Below, in pieces: positions 34,288-43,170 of a DNA stretch of 64,000 bases (the stretch's first letter is position 1; the number at the start of each line of letters is the position of its first letter). The position numbers and the translations under genes were made by a program. Under the pieces are notes generated by a model. That model was not told the DNA's origin. It saw only the letters and a program-made list of their open reading frames with translations, and searched no databases. The DNA comes from Wocania_A sp965224845 (lineage in GTDB: Bacteria > Bacteroidota > Bacteroidia > Flavobacteriales > Flavobacteriaceae). The DNA lies in contig CBDDAJ010000015.1 in the NCBI GenBank assembly GCA_965224845.1, forward strand, positions 558,001-622,000, written 5' to 3'.

Positions 34288-34983
34288 CTATTGTCTTTTA
34301 ATTTTATAAGTGTTTGATTTGTTTGAATCAGTATCTATAACTTTAAGTATATATATTCCAGGAGAATATAAGGTTAAATCTATGCTTTTTGATAAGGTTT
34401 CGCTTATTTTTTCACCTAATAGATTGTAAACTTGAGTTTTTAAATTTTTGTTACTTTTAATAGTAATATATGAAGCTGTTGGGTTTGGATAAATAATCAA
34501 TGCATCTAATTCTAATTCATATACGTCTAAAGTCCCAGAAGTAGAAGCAGTTACACTATCCATAGTAATATTTGTAAAACTACCGTTATAAGTAACTCGG
34601 TTTAAGGTTTGATTAACAATAGAAGGACTGTATTTGGTCCATGTGCCATTTTTAATTTCTATGTTTAAATCAGATTCATTACCACCGTTAAGCTCCGCAT
34701 CTTTATAGTTTACTGATAAAGCTCCACTAAACCCCCCTAAAGGGTTAGCCATATTATAAACTCTAGAGATTGATGGTGTTGCTCCTGAAACAGTTACAGG
34801 AGTCTCAGAAATACTAATAGTGTTATTTGTAATCGAAAAGTTAGAACTCGGACTCATTTCTAATCCAAAAGTATTTAAAGTAGCTCCTGTATCAATAACA
34901 ATACTTGAAGAATTAGAAACTTCTATTTGTTGAGAATATCCAAAAGCACAAATCAGGTACGTAAGTAAAACAAACTTTTTCAT
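34288..34983 (-). CDS. Secreted protein with type A T9SS sorting domain
   Basis: 231 residues. Signal peptide ends near FGYSQQ. A strand-rich Ser/Thr-rich body of about 140 residues has no recognised catalytic motif. The C-terminal sorting domain (about 160-231) reads LIIYPNPTASYITIKSNKNL, then QVYNLLGEKISETL and GIYILKVIDTDSNKSNTYKI. It faces the previous secreted protein gene tail to tail. Confidence 0.85.
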   Translation of the reverse strand: MKKFVLLTYLICAFGYSQQIEVSNSSSIVIDTGATLNTFGLEMSPSSNFSITNNTISISETPVTVSGATPSISRVYNMANPLGGFSGALSVNYKDAELNGGNESDLNIEIKNGTWTKYSPSIVNQTLNRVTYNGSFTNITMDSVTASTSGTLDVYELELDALIIYPNPTASYITIKSNKNLKTQVYNLLGEKISETLSKSIDLTLYSPGIYILKVIDTDSNKSNTYKIKRQ

Positions 34984-35130
34984 GTAATAAAATTAGTAAT
35001 GATAAAGTTAAGCTTTTTTTAATAATTAACTCAGGTTTCCAATAATTATTAATTGATGTTGGTTTAATTGTATTATTTATGATAAGAACTCCTTAATACA
35101 TTTAACAGCGCCTCAAAAACTTAAATTTTA

Positions 35131-36330
35131 CTATTTTCTACTATACCACCTTTCTTTTTTATACATATTGGTTTTTGCTTCTTTTTCACGACTAAACAAT
35201 CTCAGGTGTGTTGCGTCTTCCTGTTTGCTTCTGTAGCCTAATAAGTGAAAAAAAGGTTTTGCCAAAAACTTAGCCGTTTTAAGGTTAACTATTAAAGCGC
35301 CCTTAGTATTATTTATCCAAGAAACTCCAGGAAGAAAAACGAGTAGTTCATCAAATCGAATACCTCGTAAAAGAGCAGATAACTTTAAATAAAATGGTTT
35401 AATTGTTTTTATAATAAAAAATCCGTCGTCTCCTTTTGTTTGATATAAGGGCATAAAAATTTTCGCATTGTGATTTGAAATGATTTTAATATTATTGCTT
35501 CTGGCTATTGGCATTCCCTTTTTAATAGGCTGAAAGCTTTTAAAGCCATTAATCATTTTAAAGTTTTCATTGGGGTGTATCTTATACTGATAAATAACTT
35601 CAAAAACATCTTTTAAGTTTTCTGACTCGTTTTTTAGGGTATTAAAATGTTTTTCATAATTTAAAACGTGTTTCTTTTCTATAACACCCGCAAAACTTAA
35701 GGATAAAAAAGTAAAAGCCATGCAGTTTAATGCAGACGTTTCTAAATCGTGCTGACCAGCTTCAAACCCTAATGATACATAGCCTAACTGATTTATGTAA
35801 CTTAGTAATGGTCCGTCCAAAAATTCTTCAATACCCAAAACAACAGGTACAGGAAAGAGTTTTGAGAACTTTCGGTTAATTAATGCATCGTTAATTGTTA
35901 TAAAAGGAAGGGAAATACTGGATGTGGTATGAAAATCTATAAAGTAAAATGGTCCTTGGTGTGTTTTTAAAATAATTTGTAAAACATTAAACAATTCAAT
36001 TGCCTCTTGCTCTTCTTTGTTGTGTGTGTTTTTAGCTAAAATAGTTTCAACTTTTAAAGGGGTCCAGAGCCTGTTTAGATCTTCATCAATATATCTCTGG
36101 TGTAAATGAAGGGCTTTTTTATTTCCTAAAAGCCCATAAATATTACCTTTAACATGTTTTGTTTTAATTTGCTTAAAGACTTGCTGTAAAGCGATTACCC
36201 CCGCTTTTTCATTACCATGTATGCCAGCAAAAAATACAACAGTAGCGCCTTTTTCTTTACCTTCAACCTTACCAATTATTCTATTTATAGCCCTAAGGCT
36301 CTTTAGCGCTTTGTGCTCTGTCTCAATCAT
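35131..36330 (-). CDS. Aspartoacylase/succinylglutamate desuccinylase-like zinc hydrolase
   Basis: 399-residue M14-type metallohydrolase. VVFFAGIHGNEKAGVIALQQ supplies zinc ligands His38 and Glu41; YFIDFHTTSSISLPF supplies the third His; GFEAGQHD fits the catalytic Glu region. The last 100 residues form a beta-rich domain typical of AstE/Asp families. It starts 3 bases after the stop of the GCS2-CBS gene, so the two are an operon. This suggests that one makes an amide or acyl-amino-acid bond and the other cleaves one, but the substrate is unknown. Confidence 0.85.
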   Translation of the reverse strand: MIETEHKALKSLRAINRIIGKVEGKEKGATVVFFAGIHGNEKAGVIALQQVFKQIKTKHVKGNIYGLLGNKKALHLHQRYIDEDLNRLWTPLKVETILAKNTHNKEEQEAIELFNVLQIILKTHQGPFYFIDFHTTSSISLPFITINDALINRKFSKLFPVPVVLGIEEFLDGPLLSYINQLGYVSLGFEAGQHDLETSALNCMAFTFLSLSFAGVIEKKHVLNYEKHFNTLKNESENLKDVFEVIYQYKIHPNENFKMINGFKSFQPIKKGMPIARSNNIKIISNHNAKIFMPLYQTKGDDGFFIIKTIKPFYLKLSALLRGIRFDELLVFLPGVSWINNTKGALIVNLKTAKFLAKPFFHLLGYRSKQEDATHLRLFSREKEAKTNMYKKERWYSRK

Positions 36331-36333
36331 TAA

Positions 36334-38187
36334 TCAAAAGTCGTTTAAAGTAATTAAGCCAATCAATTTTCCATATTTAATCACAGGTAAACAGCTTATT
36401 TGGTGTTTTTTCATCAGGTTTCTGGCCTGATCAATAGTGTCGGTTTCAGAAATAGTAACAATATTTGTTTTCATTATTTTTTTTACTGAGTCGTTTTGCT
36501 CTTGAATATTACCTATATAGGTTTTAACATCATGCCACGAAATAAGTCCTGTCATTTCTCTTTTCCCGTTAATTACAGGCATATGATGAATGTCTTTCCA
36601 CTTCATAATATGAAGCACCAGCTCGACGCTATCATTCTTATCTACCGAAAAAATATCCGTGCTCATAATATGCTTTACAATTCTATGGTCTTTTTTAACA
36701 ACATTAATGGTATCTCCTCTAAGAATTCTCCATGTTGAAACAGGATAACCAAGTTCTTGTTTTTCGTATATTTTAGAGGTTAGCAATTGCATAGACTCAT
36801 AACGGCTATGTGTTTTTGTTAAATACCTATAGCTCCTTGCTATCCATTCAGACCCATTATGAGACGCTATTCTGTTTTCGATAATTTTTAAATAGTACTC
36901 TGCATCTTTTGGCGAAACTCCCATCTTATATAAACCTTTATAAGCCATTGGTAATAACTCGTTCCTTATTAGGTCTAAACTAGATACATATTTTCCATTC
37001 CAATAAAATTGTGCGGCCATACCATAACGCGCAGCATTAAAAAAGTTTGATTTCACATCTTTAAAATCCCATTTTTTATGAATGTTTTTATATGGTTTTG
37101 TTTGCCCTAGCATCACGCCTATCCAAAATACCATATTGGCTATTTCATCTCTTTGGGTGGGCCCCGAAGGAATATAACGGTTTTCAATTCGTAAATGTGG
37201 TTTGCCGTTAGATGTACCATAACAAACACGGTTCCAAGGATAAACTGTACCGTTATGCAGTCTTAGGGCACTTAATTTAGGTACTTCATTGTTCTGTACC
37301 ATTTCTACGCTATCCCGCATAAATTGGGTGGTAATAAAGCTTCTAAAACGAGAAATATTATCTTTAAAAATATCGGTTATATTACCAGTTTGCCAGCTAT
37401 TACCAAAGCTAACCCGTGATTGTTTTTCATTTAATAAAAAGGAATTAGCACGGGTGTCTACACTTTGTGTAAACAAAGCAATTCTGGTTTCGCTCCAAAG
37501 TTCTTTACCAAATAGTAATGGAGAATTAGTACATATACTTAAAACGGGGCCAGATATGGCTTGTGCCCAATTATATGTTTCTATAAAAGTATTTGGATTT
37601 ACTTGTAAATGCACCTGAAAGCTCGTGTTACAGCCTTCTAGCATCACAGAATCATGCAATAAATTTAATTCGTCTGTGCCTTTAATATGAATATTAAAAT
37701 CTTGTTTTCGCGTTTCTTTTACTGCATCGTTTAATACCGAATACCGTTTTATTGGTGTCATCTTATCTTCGGTAATGCTATCCAATGTAAAAGAAGGTAA
37801 AATACCTGTTAATACTATTTTAGTCTCTTTTTTTTCTGCAACAGCCTTGGCTTTTTGTAATAATACATTTAATTGCTTATGCATCTTAGAGAAGCACTCT
37901 CCCTTAAGTTCAACCGGATCCAGGTTCGCTTCAAGATTATAATGTCCTATCTCGGTAGTAAAATGATCATCATTAAGTGTTTTTAATATATCTAAAGCAT
38001 TATTGGCTGGTAAAAAGTTTTCATTTATCAGGCAAAACTCTTGTTCTGCTCCAATACGAATAGGGCTTTCTTCAATCATTCCCTTATCTATCATCATCTG
38101 TAAGGCCTCAATGTCATTTATTAAATGATGAATATAATGTGCTTTATCTTTTTTGCTGTTTAGTTTTGTAACGTTTAAATCTCCCAT
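36334..38187 (-). CDS. GCS2-like carboxylate-amine ligase fused to two CBS domains
   Basis: 617 residues. The N-terminal ligase domain (about 35-420) belongs to the glutamate-cysteine ligase GCS2 group: RIGAEQEFCLINENFLPAN, HYNLEANLDPVELKG, CNTSFQVHLQVNPNTFIETY and RIENRYIPSGPTQRDEIANM. The C-terminal 120 residues are two CBS motifs (IMSTDIFSVDKNDSVELVLH, HHMPVINGKREMTGLISWHD and IMKTNIVTISETDTIDQARN, LPVIKYGKLIGLITLNDF). CBS pairs bind adenine nucleotides, so nucleotide-controlled ligase activity is inferred. No gene for glutathione synthetase is near, so the product need not be gamma-glutamylcysteine. Confidence 0.85.
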   Translation of the reverse strand: MGDLNVTKLNSKKDKAHYIHHLINDIEALQMMIDKGMIEESPIRIGAEQEFCLINENFLPANNALDILKTLNDDHFTTEIGHYNLEANLDPVELKGECFSKMHKQLNVLLQKAKAVAEKKETKIVLTGILPSFTLDSITEDKMTPIKRYSVLNDAVKETRKQDFNIHIKGTDELNLLHDSVMLEGCNTSFQVHLQVNPNTFIETYNWAQAISGPVLSICTNSPLLFGKELWSETRIALFTQSVDTRANSFLLNEKQSRVSFGNSWQTGNITDIFKDNISRFRSFITTQFMRDSVEMVQNNEVPKLSALRLHNGTVYPWNRVCYGTSNGKPHLRIENRYIPSGPTQRDEIANMVFWIGVMLGQTKPYKNIHKKWDFKDVKSNFFNAARYGMAAQFYWNGKYVSSLDLIRNELLPMAYKGLYKMGVSPKDAEYYLKIIENRIASHNGSEWIARSYRYLTKTHSRYESMQLLTSKIYEKQELGYPVSTWRILRGDTINVVKKDHRIVKHIMSTDIFSVDKNDSVELVLHIMKWKDIHHMPVINGKREMTGLISWHDVKTYIGNIQEQNDSVKKIMKTNIVTISETDTIDQARNLMKKHQISCLPVIKYGKLIGLITLNDF

Positions 38188-38296
38188 ATCAAATGCTTTT
38201 ACAGATTTAAAAGAGTTAAATTACAACGTCTTATAGTAATAAAGAATGATTTTTATCATATACCAAAACCGAGATTACCGTATTAATTCAAATGCC

Positions 38297-38304
38297 TATT
38301 TTTG
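38297..38304 (+). promoter_or_regulatory. Promoter -7 box immediately before rnpA
   Basis: TATTTTTG fits TAnnTTTG and ends 6 bases before the ATG at 38311, implying a leaderless or nearly leaderless mRNA. Confidence 0.5.
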
Positions 38305-38310
38305 CAACGT

Positions 38311-38685
38311 ATGAAAGCCTCTTATTCTAAAAAAGAAAAGCTAAAAAGTAAAAAGTTAATAGACCAGCTGTTTACACAAGGTCAATCGGTTTCTGCTTTC
38401 CCTTTACGTTTAGTTTATCTTCAAAGCCATTTCGAAGATTGTATTATTGCTAAAACAGGGGTTTCAGTGAGTAAACGTAACTTTAAAACGGCTGTGGACA
38501 GAAATCGTATAAAACGCTTATTAAGAGAATCTTATAGATTGAATAAAGCAACATATTTTAACAACATTACAACACAATATGCGTTTATGATTTTGTACAT
38601 TGGCAAAGAAAAACCCACATTATCCCAGGTTGAAACTAAAATGAAACACTTATTTGAAAACTTTTCAGATAAGGTTTCTGAATAA
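38311..38685 (+). CDS. rnpA: Ribonuclease P protein component
   Basis: Basic 124-residue cofactor of RNase P, which matures tRNA 5' ends. Seen: YSKKEKLKSKKLIDQLFTQG, FPLRLVYLQ, then the RNA-binding signature GVSVSKRNFKTAVDRNRIKR and LLRESYRLNK. ATG 38311 is chosen over an in-frame TTG at 38302 because the TTG falls inside the -7 box. Unlike in many bacteria there is no rpmH directly upstream. The S41 protease gene follows after 11 bases, a common flavobacterial arrangement. Confidence 0.95.
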   Translation: MKASYSKKEKLKSKKLIDQLFTQGQSVSAFPLRLVYLQSHFEDCIIAKTGVSVSKRNFKTAVDRNRIKRLLRESYRLNKATYFNNITTQYAFMILYIGKEKPTLSQVETKMKHLFENFSDKVSE

Positions 38686-38696
38686 AAAAAAATTTA

Positions 38697-40331
38697 ATGA
38701 AACAATTACTAAAAAAGAAAATAATAGTTCCTGTTATAGCACTTACTATACTTTTTACAGGCTCTGCTTTTAAAAATGATTTTTTTGAAATCGCAAAACA
38801 AATAGAAATCTTTACAACATTGTTTAAAGAGCTCAACATGAATTATGTTGATGAAACCAATCCGGGAGACTTAATGGATACTGCCATAAAAAGCATGTTA
38901 GCAGACCTAGACCCTTACACTAATTTTTTAAACGAGCAAGATGTTGAAGCTGCAAGAATTAACAATACCGGAGATTACATCGGTATCGGGGCAAAAGTTA
39001 GAACATTAAAAGATAAACTGGTTATTGTTGAACCTTATAAAGGTTATCCAGCCGATAAAGCAGGCTTAAAAGCAGGTGACGAAATCATTAAAGTTGGTAA
39101 TACAAATGTTGCCAGTTATAAAGATGATGCTGGAAATTTACTAAAAGGCGCTCCAGGGACTTCTGTTGCAGTAACTTATAAGCGTCAAAATGAAACAAAA
39201 ACAACAACAATAAATAGAGCTGAAGTAGAAATTAATGCTGTTCCGCATTTTTCAATGATTAATAATAATACAGGATATATTGTTTTATCTCAGTTTAACA
39301 ATAAAGCGGCTTCCCAAACAAATTATGCGCTTAGAGATTTAAAAGCACAAGGAGCAAAACACATTATTTTAGATTTAAGAGGCAACCCCGGCGGCTTGCT
39401 TAACGAGGCTATTAAAATTGTAAATTTATTTGTTAAAAAAGGCCAATTGGTCGTTACTACAAAATCTAAGGTTAAAAAATATAACAGAACCTATTATACA
39501 CAAAAAGAGCCTATTGATACCGAAATTCCTCTGGTGGTTTTGATAGATGGCGGAAGTGCATCAGCCAGCGAAATTGTTTCCGGTTCATTACAAGATCTAG
39601 ACCGTGCTGTTATAGTAGGTTCAAGAAGCTTTGGTAAAGGTTTGGTACAGCGCCCAAAATTATTAACTTATGGTACTCAAGTTAAAATAACTATTTCAAG
39701 ATATTATACGCCTTCTGGCAGATGTATTCAATCTTTAGATTATTGGAATAGAAACGAAAAAGGTGAAGCGGTTAGAGTAAAACAAGAAAACTATAACGAA
39801 TATAAAACAAAAAATGGACGTAAAGTTTTTGATGGTGGAGGTGTTTTTCCTGACGAAAATTTAGGGGCTACAAAAAATTCTGCTATTATTAATGCGATAG
39901 TAAACGACAACCTTGTTTTTGATTTTGCTACCCATTTTTATTACAACAATAAGATTACCAACATTAATACCTTTAGGTTGACAGATTCAGATTTTACAAA
40001 TTTTAAAAACTATTTAAAAGTTAACCGCTTTTCGTTTATAACTGAAACAGAAAAGGTACTTTATAAAGCATACGAAACAGCAACAAAAGAAGACTTAAAT
40101 GATGATATTAAAACCGATTATAACACATTAATTTCTAACTTAAATACTTCAAAAACAAAAGCCATAGATAAAAATAAAGACTATTTACTCGAGCTTTTAA
40201 CTGAAGAAATAGTAAAGCGGTATGTTTACAGAGAGGGTTTATACGATTATTATAAGATAAACGATCCTAAAATAAAGAAAGCAACAGCAATACTAAGCAA
40301 CCCTTCTACCTACCAAAATTACTTAAGATAA
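38697..40331 (+). CDS. S41 C-terminal processing peptidase
   Basis: 544-residue exported Ser/Lys protease. N-terminal signal/anchor (about 8-26), NADPYTNF-like helix (MLADLDPYTNFLNEQDVEAA), PDZ domain about 85-165 (YIGIGAKVRTLKDKLVIVEP, GYPADKAGLKAGDEIIKV). The catalytic domain has LDLRGNPGGLLNEAIKIVNL, GGSASASE with the active Ser at 287-289, and SFGKGLVQ with the active Lys near 312. The C-terminal 130 residues are helical. It probably trims or degrades periplasmic proteins. Downstream of rnpA in the same direction. Confidence 0.93.
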   Translation: MKQLLKKKIIVPVIALTILFTGSAFKNDFFEIAKQIEIFTTLFKELNMNYVDETNPGDLMDTAIKSMLADLDPYTNFLNEQDVEAARINNTGDYIGIGAKVRTLKDKLVIVEPYKGYPADKAGLKAGDEIIKVGNTNVASYKDDAGNLLKGAPGTSVAVTYKRQNETKTTTINRAEVEINAVPHFSMINNNTGYIVLSQFNNKAASQTNYALRDLKAQGAKHIILDLRGNPGGLLNEAIKIVNLFVKKGQLVVTTKSKVKKYNRTYYTQKEPIDTEIPLVVLIDGGSASASEIVSGSLQDLDRAVIVGSRSFGKGLVQRPKLLTYGTQVKITISRYYTPSGRCIQSLDYWNRNEKGEAVRVKQENYNEYKTKNGRKVFDGGGVFPDENLGATKNSAIINAIVNDNLVFDFATHFYYNNKITNINTFRLTDSDFTNFKNYLKVNRFSFITETEKVLYKAYETATKEDLNDDIKTDYNTLISNLNTSKTKAIDKNKDYLLELLTEEIVKRYVYREGLYDYYKINDPKIKKATAILSNPSTYQNYLR

Positions 40332-40395
40332 AATGAGTTAATCTGTTAAAAAAATTAAAAAGAGTATCTTTATAGCTATATTCTATTCCCCTGTA

Positions 40396-41247
40396 ATGAA
40401 TAAATTATTTAGATTTATATTAATTGTACTTTGCTTTAATATTGCTTCTTCTCAAAGCAAACTCACACACGATGTTTATTTCGATACCGATAAATATGAT
40501 GTGCCTCCAACTGAAGAAAATAGACTATTACTCTTTATTTCCACATTATCAGATATCGATATTGAATCTATTTCTATTTTTGGTTTTTGTGACGATATTG
40601 GTGCCGACGAGTATAACTTAAAACTTTCTCAACAACGTGCTGATGCTATAAAAGCTGTTTTTTCTAATAACGAAATAAGCGAATCTTTAATTACAAATGT
40701 TGACGGAAAAGGTGAAATTTTACTTAAAATAGTTAATGAAAAAAACCTTTTAAAAATTAGGGGGTTAAACCGAAAAGTTGAAATTATTGTAAAGCCTAAA
40801 CCAAAAGTTGTTGAAAAAAAGGCAGTTGTTGAAACTGTTAAAAAGAAAGATGTTCCAGAACAAATAAAAGGCAAATTAAAAGTTGGTGACAAAATTGTTT
40901 TTGAAAACATATTATTTAAAACAGGGTATGCTACAGTAACGCCAGATTCTAAAAAAACACTTCAAGCCATTGCTAATTCTTTAGTTGAGCGTGATGATAT
41001 TTATTTCACCATTCAGGGTCATGTATGTTGTACACAATATACCAGAGATGCAGTAGATAGAAAAACAAAAAAACGTAATTTATCTGAAGCTAGGGCAAAA
41101 TATGTATACAACTATTTTGCAAAAAAAGGAGTTGATAAAAAACGTATGCGCTATATGGGAATGCGAAGAAAGTTTCCTCTTGGTGGCGACCCAAAATTTG
41201 ATAGGCGTGTAGAAATTTTAATTACTTACGTAGGTAATGAGAATTAA
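40396..41247 (+). CDS. Protein with two tandem OmpA-like domains
   Basis: 283 residues. Signal peptide ends near IASSQ. First OmpA/MotB-like domain about 25-130 (VYFDTDKYDVPPTEENRLLL, then SIFGFCDDIGADEYNLKLSQ, QRADAIKAVF). A lysine/valine-rich linker follows (about 130-160). The second domain, about 165-283, reads ENILFKTGYATVTPDSKKTL, RNLSEARAKYVYNYFAKKGV and GDPKFDRRVEILI. OmpA domains bind peptidoglycan. There is no barrel, so the protein is probably periplasmic or attached to a partner. The T9SS LRR gene follows after 6 bases. Confidence 0.88.
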   Translation: MNKLFRFILIVLCFNIASSQSKLTHDVYFDTDKYDVPPTEENRLLLFISTLSDIDIESISIFGFCDDIGADEYNLKLSQQRADAIKAVFSNNEISESLITNVDGKGEILLKIVNEKNLLKIRGLNRKVEIIVKPKPKVVEKKAVVETVKKKDVPEQIKGKLKVGDKIVFENILFKTGYATVTPDSKKTLQAIANSLVERDDIYFTIQGHVCCTQYTRDAVDRKTKKRNLSEARAKYVYNYFAKKGVDKKRMRYMGMRRKFPLGGDPKFDRRVEILITYVGNEN

Positions 41248-41253
41248 TAATTT

Positions 41254-42723
41254 ATGGTTAATAAAATTAGCTTTTTTTCTTTATGCTTATTTTTAGCAAA
41301 TATATATTGTGTTTCTCAAAACACCTTTATTCCTGATGATAATTTTGAACAGGCTTTAATAGATTTAGGATACGACTCTGGAACATTAGATAATTTTGTT
41401 CCAACAGCCAATATTAATACTATTACAAACTTAGATGTTGCCTCAAAAAATATTTCAGATTTAACCGGAATTCAAGATTTTATTGCGCTATCCATTTTGG
41501 ATTGTTCTGATAATAATATTTCCAGTTTAACAGTTTCTTCTAATTTAAACCTTACCGAACTATACTGTAACAATAACTTTTTAACAAGTTTAAACGTTTC
41601 TACCTTAGTTGCTTTAAAAATACTTTGGTGTGATTTTAATCAATTAACTGATATTAATGTAACAAACAACCTTAATTTAATAGCATTAACCTGTGGAAAT
41701 AATTTAATAACCAGTTTAGATATTTCTCAAAACACAATTCTAAATGTTTTAGTTTGCGAAAACAATCAAATTTCCAGTATAGATGTTTCTCAAAACACAA
41801 CCTTAAATTCTTTAATTGTTAGAGGAAATTTATTAACACACATAGATGTTACTCAAAACCCAAGTTTAACTTTTTTAGATTGTGGTTTAAATCAAATACC
41901 AAGTTTAGATGTGACTCAAAATCCTAACCTACGTGTTTTGTTGTGTTTTAATAACCAATTATCAAGTTTAGATGTTACATTAAATATTTTATTAAGTGAT
42001 TTAAGCTGCGAGTTTAATCAAATTACTCAATTAGATATGTCTAGAAACACATCTCTGGTAAATCTAGATTGTAGTAATAACAACCTTTGTTGGTTAAATA
42101 TTAAAAATGGTACTAATGAAAATGCTACTATTATGGATTTTGAATTTAATCCTAACTTAAATTGCGTTGTGATTGATGATACTTCAAGAAATTTTCCTAA
42201 CTGGAAACCTGCTTCTTTTTCAAACTATGTTGAAAACTTATCTGATTGCATTAATTTTATTCCGGTAGATCATTTAGATGATTTTATTGGTACTTCTTAT
42301 ACGCTTCCTGTACTTACTAACGGGAATTATTTTACCCTATCTAACGGAAACGGTACACTTTTACAACCTGGAGATATTATAAATACATCGCAAACCATTT
42401 ATATATATAATGAAACTATATGCGATAGTAATGAAACAAGTTTTTATATTACTATTACTCATGAAGATTATTTTATTCCTAAATATTTTACACCAAATAA
42501 TGATGGTAGTCATGATTATTGGAAAGTAATAGATAATAATAATAGTGTTAATAATATTTCAATTTTTAACAGACACGGTAAACTATTAAAATTTTTACTT
42601 CCAAACTCTCAAGGTTGGGATGGTGTTTATAACGGAAAGCTTTTACCAGATGATAGTTATTGGTATGAAATTATTTTAAATAATAAAGACGTTTTAAGAG
42701 GTTATTTCACATTAAAACGTTAA
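41254..42723 (+). CDS. Leucine-rich-repeat protein with type B T9SS sorting domain
   Basis: 489 residues. Signal peptide ends near IYCVSQ. About ten LRRs of roughly 21 residues lie between 60 and 300, with the Bacteroidota pattern LDVSQNxxLxxLxCxxN (for example SLDISQNTILNVLVCENNQI). The C-terminal 75 residues are a gliding-motility-type (type B) sorting domain: IPKYFTPNNDGSHDYWKVID, IFNRHGKLLKFL and GWDGVYNGKLLPDDSYWYEI. Expected on the cell surface as a binding protein. It may share a transcript with the double OmpA-domain gene. Confidence 0.92.
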   Translation: MVNKISFFSLCLFLANIYCVSQNTFIPDDNFEQALIDLGYDSGTLDNFVPTANINTITNLDVASKNISDLTGIQDFIALSILDCSDNNISSLTVSSNLNLTELYCNNNFLTSLNVSTLVALKILWCDFNQLTDINVTNNLNLIALTCGNNLITSLDISQNTILNVLVCENNQISSIDVSQNTTLNSLIVRGNLLTHIDVTQNPSLTFLDCGLNQIPSLDVTQNPNLRVLLCFNNQLSSLDVTLNILLSDLSCEFNQITQLDMSRNTSLVNLDCSNNNLCWLNIKNGTNENATIMDFEFNPNLNCVVIDDTSRNFPNWKPASFSNYVENLSDCINFIPVDHLDDFIGTSYTLPVLTNGNYFTLSNGNGTLLQPGDIINTSQTIYIYNETICDSNETSFYITITHEDYFIPKYFTPNNDGSHDYWKVIDNNNSVNNISIFNRHGKLLKFLLPNSQGWDGVYNGKLLPDDSYWYEIILNNKDVLRGYFTLKR

Positions 42724-43167
42724 CTATTCTTTTATCATAGCTATATGTGGAATATCATCTTCAAGGTATTCATTACCAATCGCTATAAAACCTAAATTTT
42801 TGTAAAATTTATTTAAATAAACCTGAGCAGAAATTTTAATTTTTGTTTGATTAAAATGTTTTTTTATCGCATCAATTGAAGCTTTCATAATATCATATCC
42901 ATATTTATATTGGCGCTCTTTTTTTGCTACCACTACCCTACCAATACTTGACTCTTTAAAATAATCACCTGGTTTAAAAATTCGTGTATAAGCTACTATT
43001 TTATCATTTTTAAAACCTAAAACATGTAATGCGTTTTGATCTTTAGCATCAATATCCTGATACACACAATCTTGTTCTACTACAAAAACTTCACTTCTTA
43101 ATTGTAATAGATCATATAATTCCTGAACATTTAATTGTTGGAATGTTTTTACTTTTATTTCTAACAT
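42724..43167 (-). CDS. ElaA-like GNAT acetyltransferase
   Basis: 147-residue acyl-CoA-dependent N-acetyltransferase. LYDLLQLRSEVFVVEQDCVY is the ElaA-family start, and IGRVVVAKKERQYKYGYDIM is motif A (acetyl-CoA loop). Substrate unknown. Last gene of the rpiB-CDF-GNAT operon, 3 bases after the CDF gene. It converges on the LRR gene with no gap. Confidence 0.9.
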   Translation of the reverse strand: MLEIKVKTFQQLNVQELYDLLQLRSEVFVVEQDCVYQDIDAKDQNALHVLGFKNDKIVAYTRIFKPGDYFKESSIGRVVVAKKERQYKYGYDIMKASIDAIKKHFNQTKIKISAQVYLNKFYKNLGFIAIGNEYLEDDIPHIAMIKE

Positions 43168-43170
43168 AAT

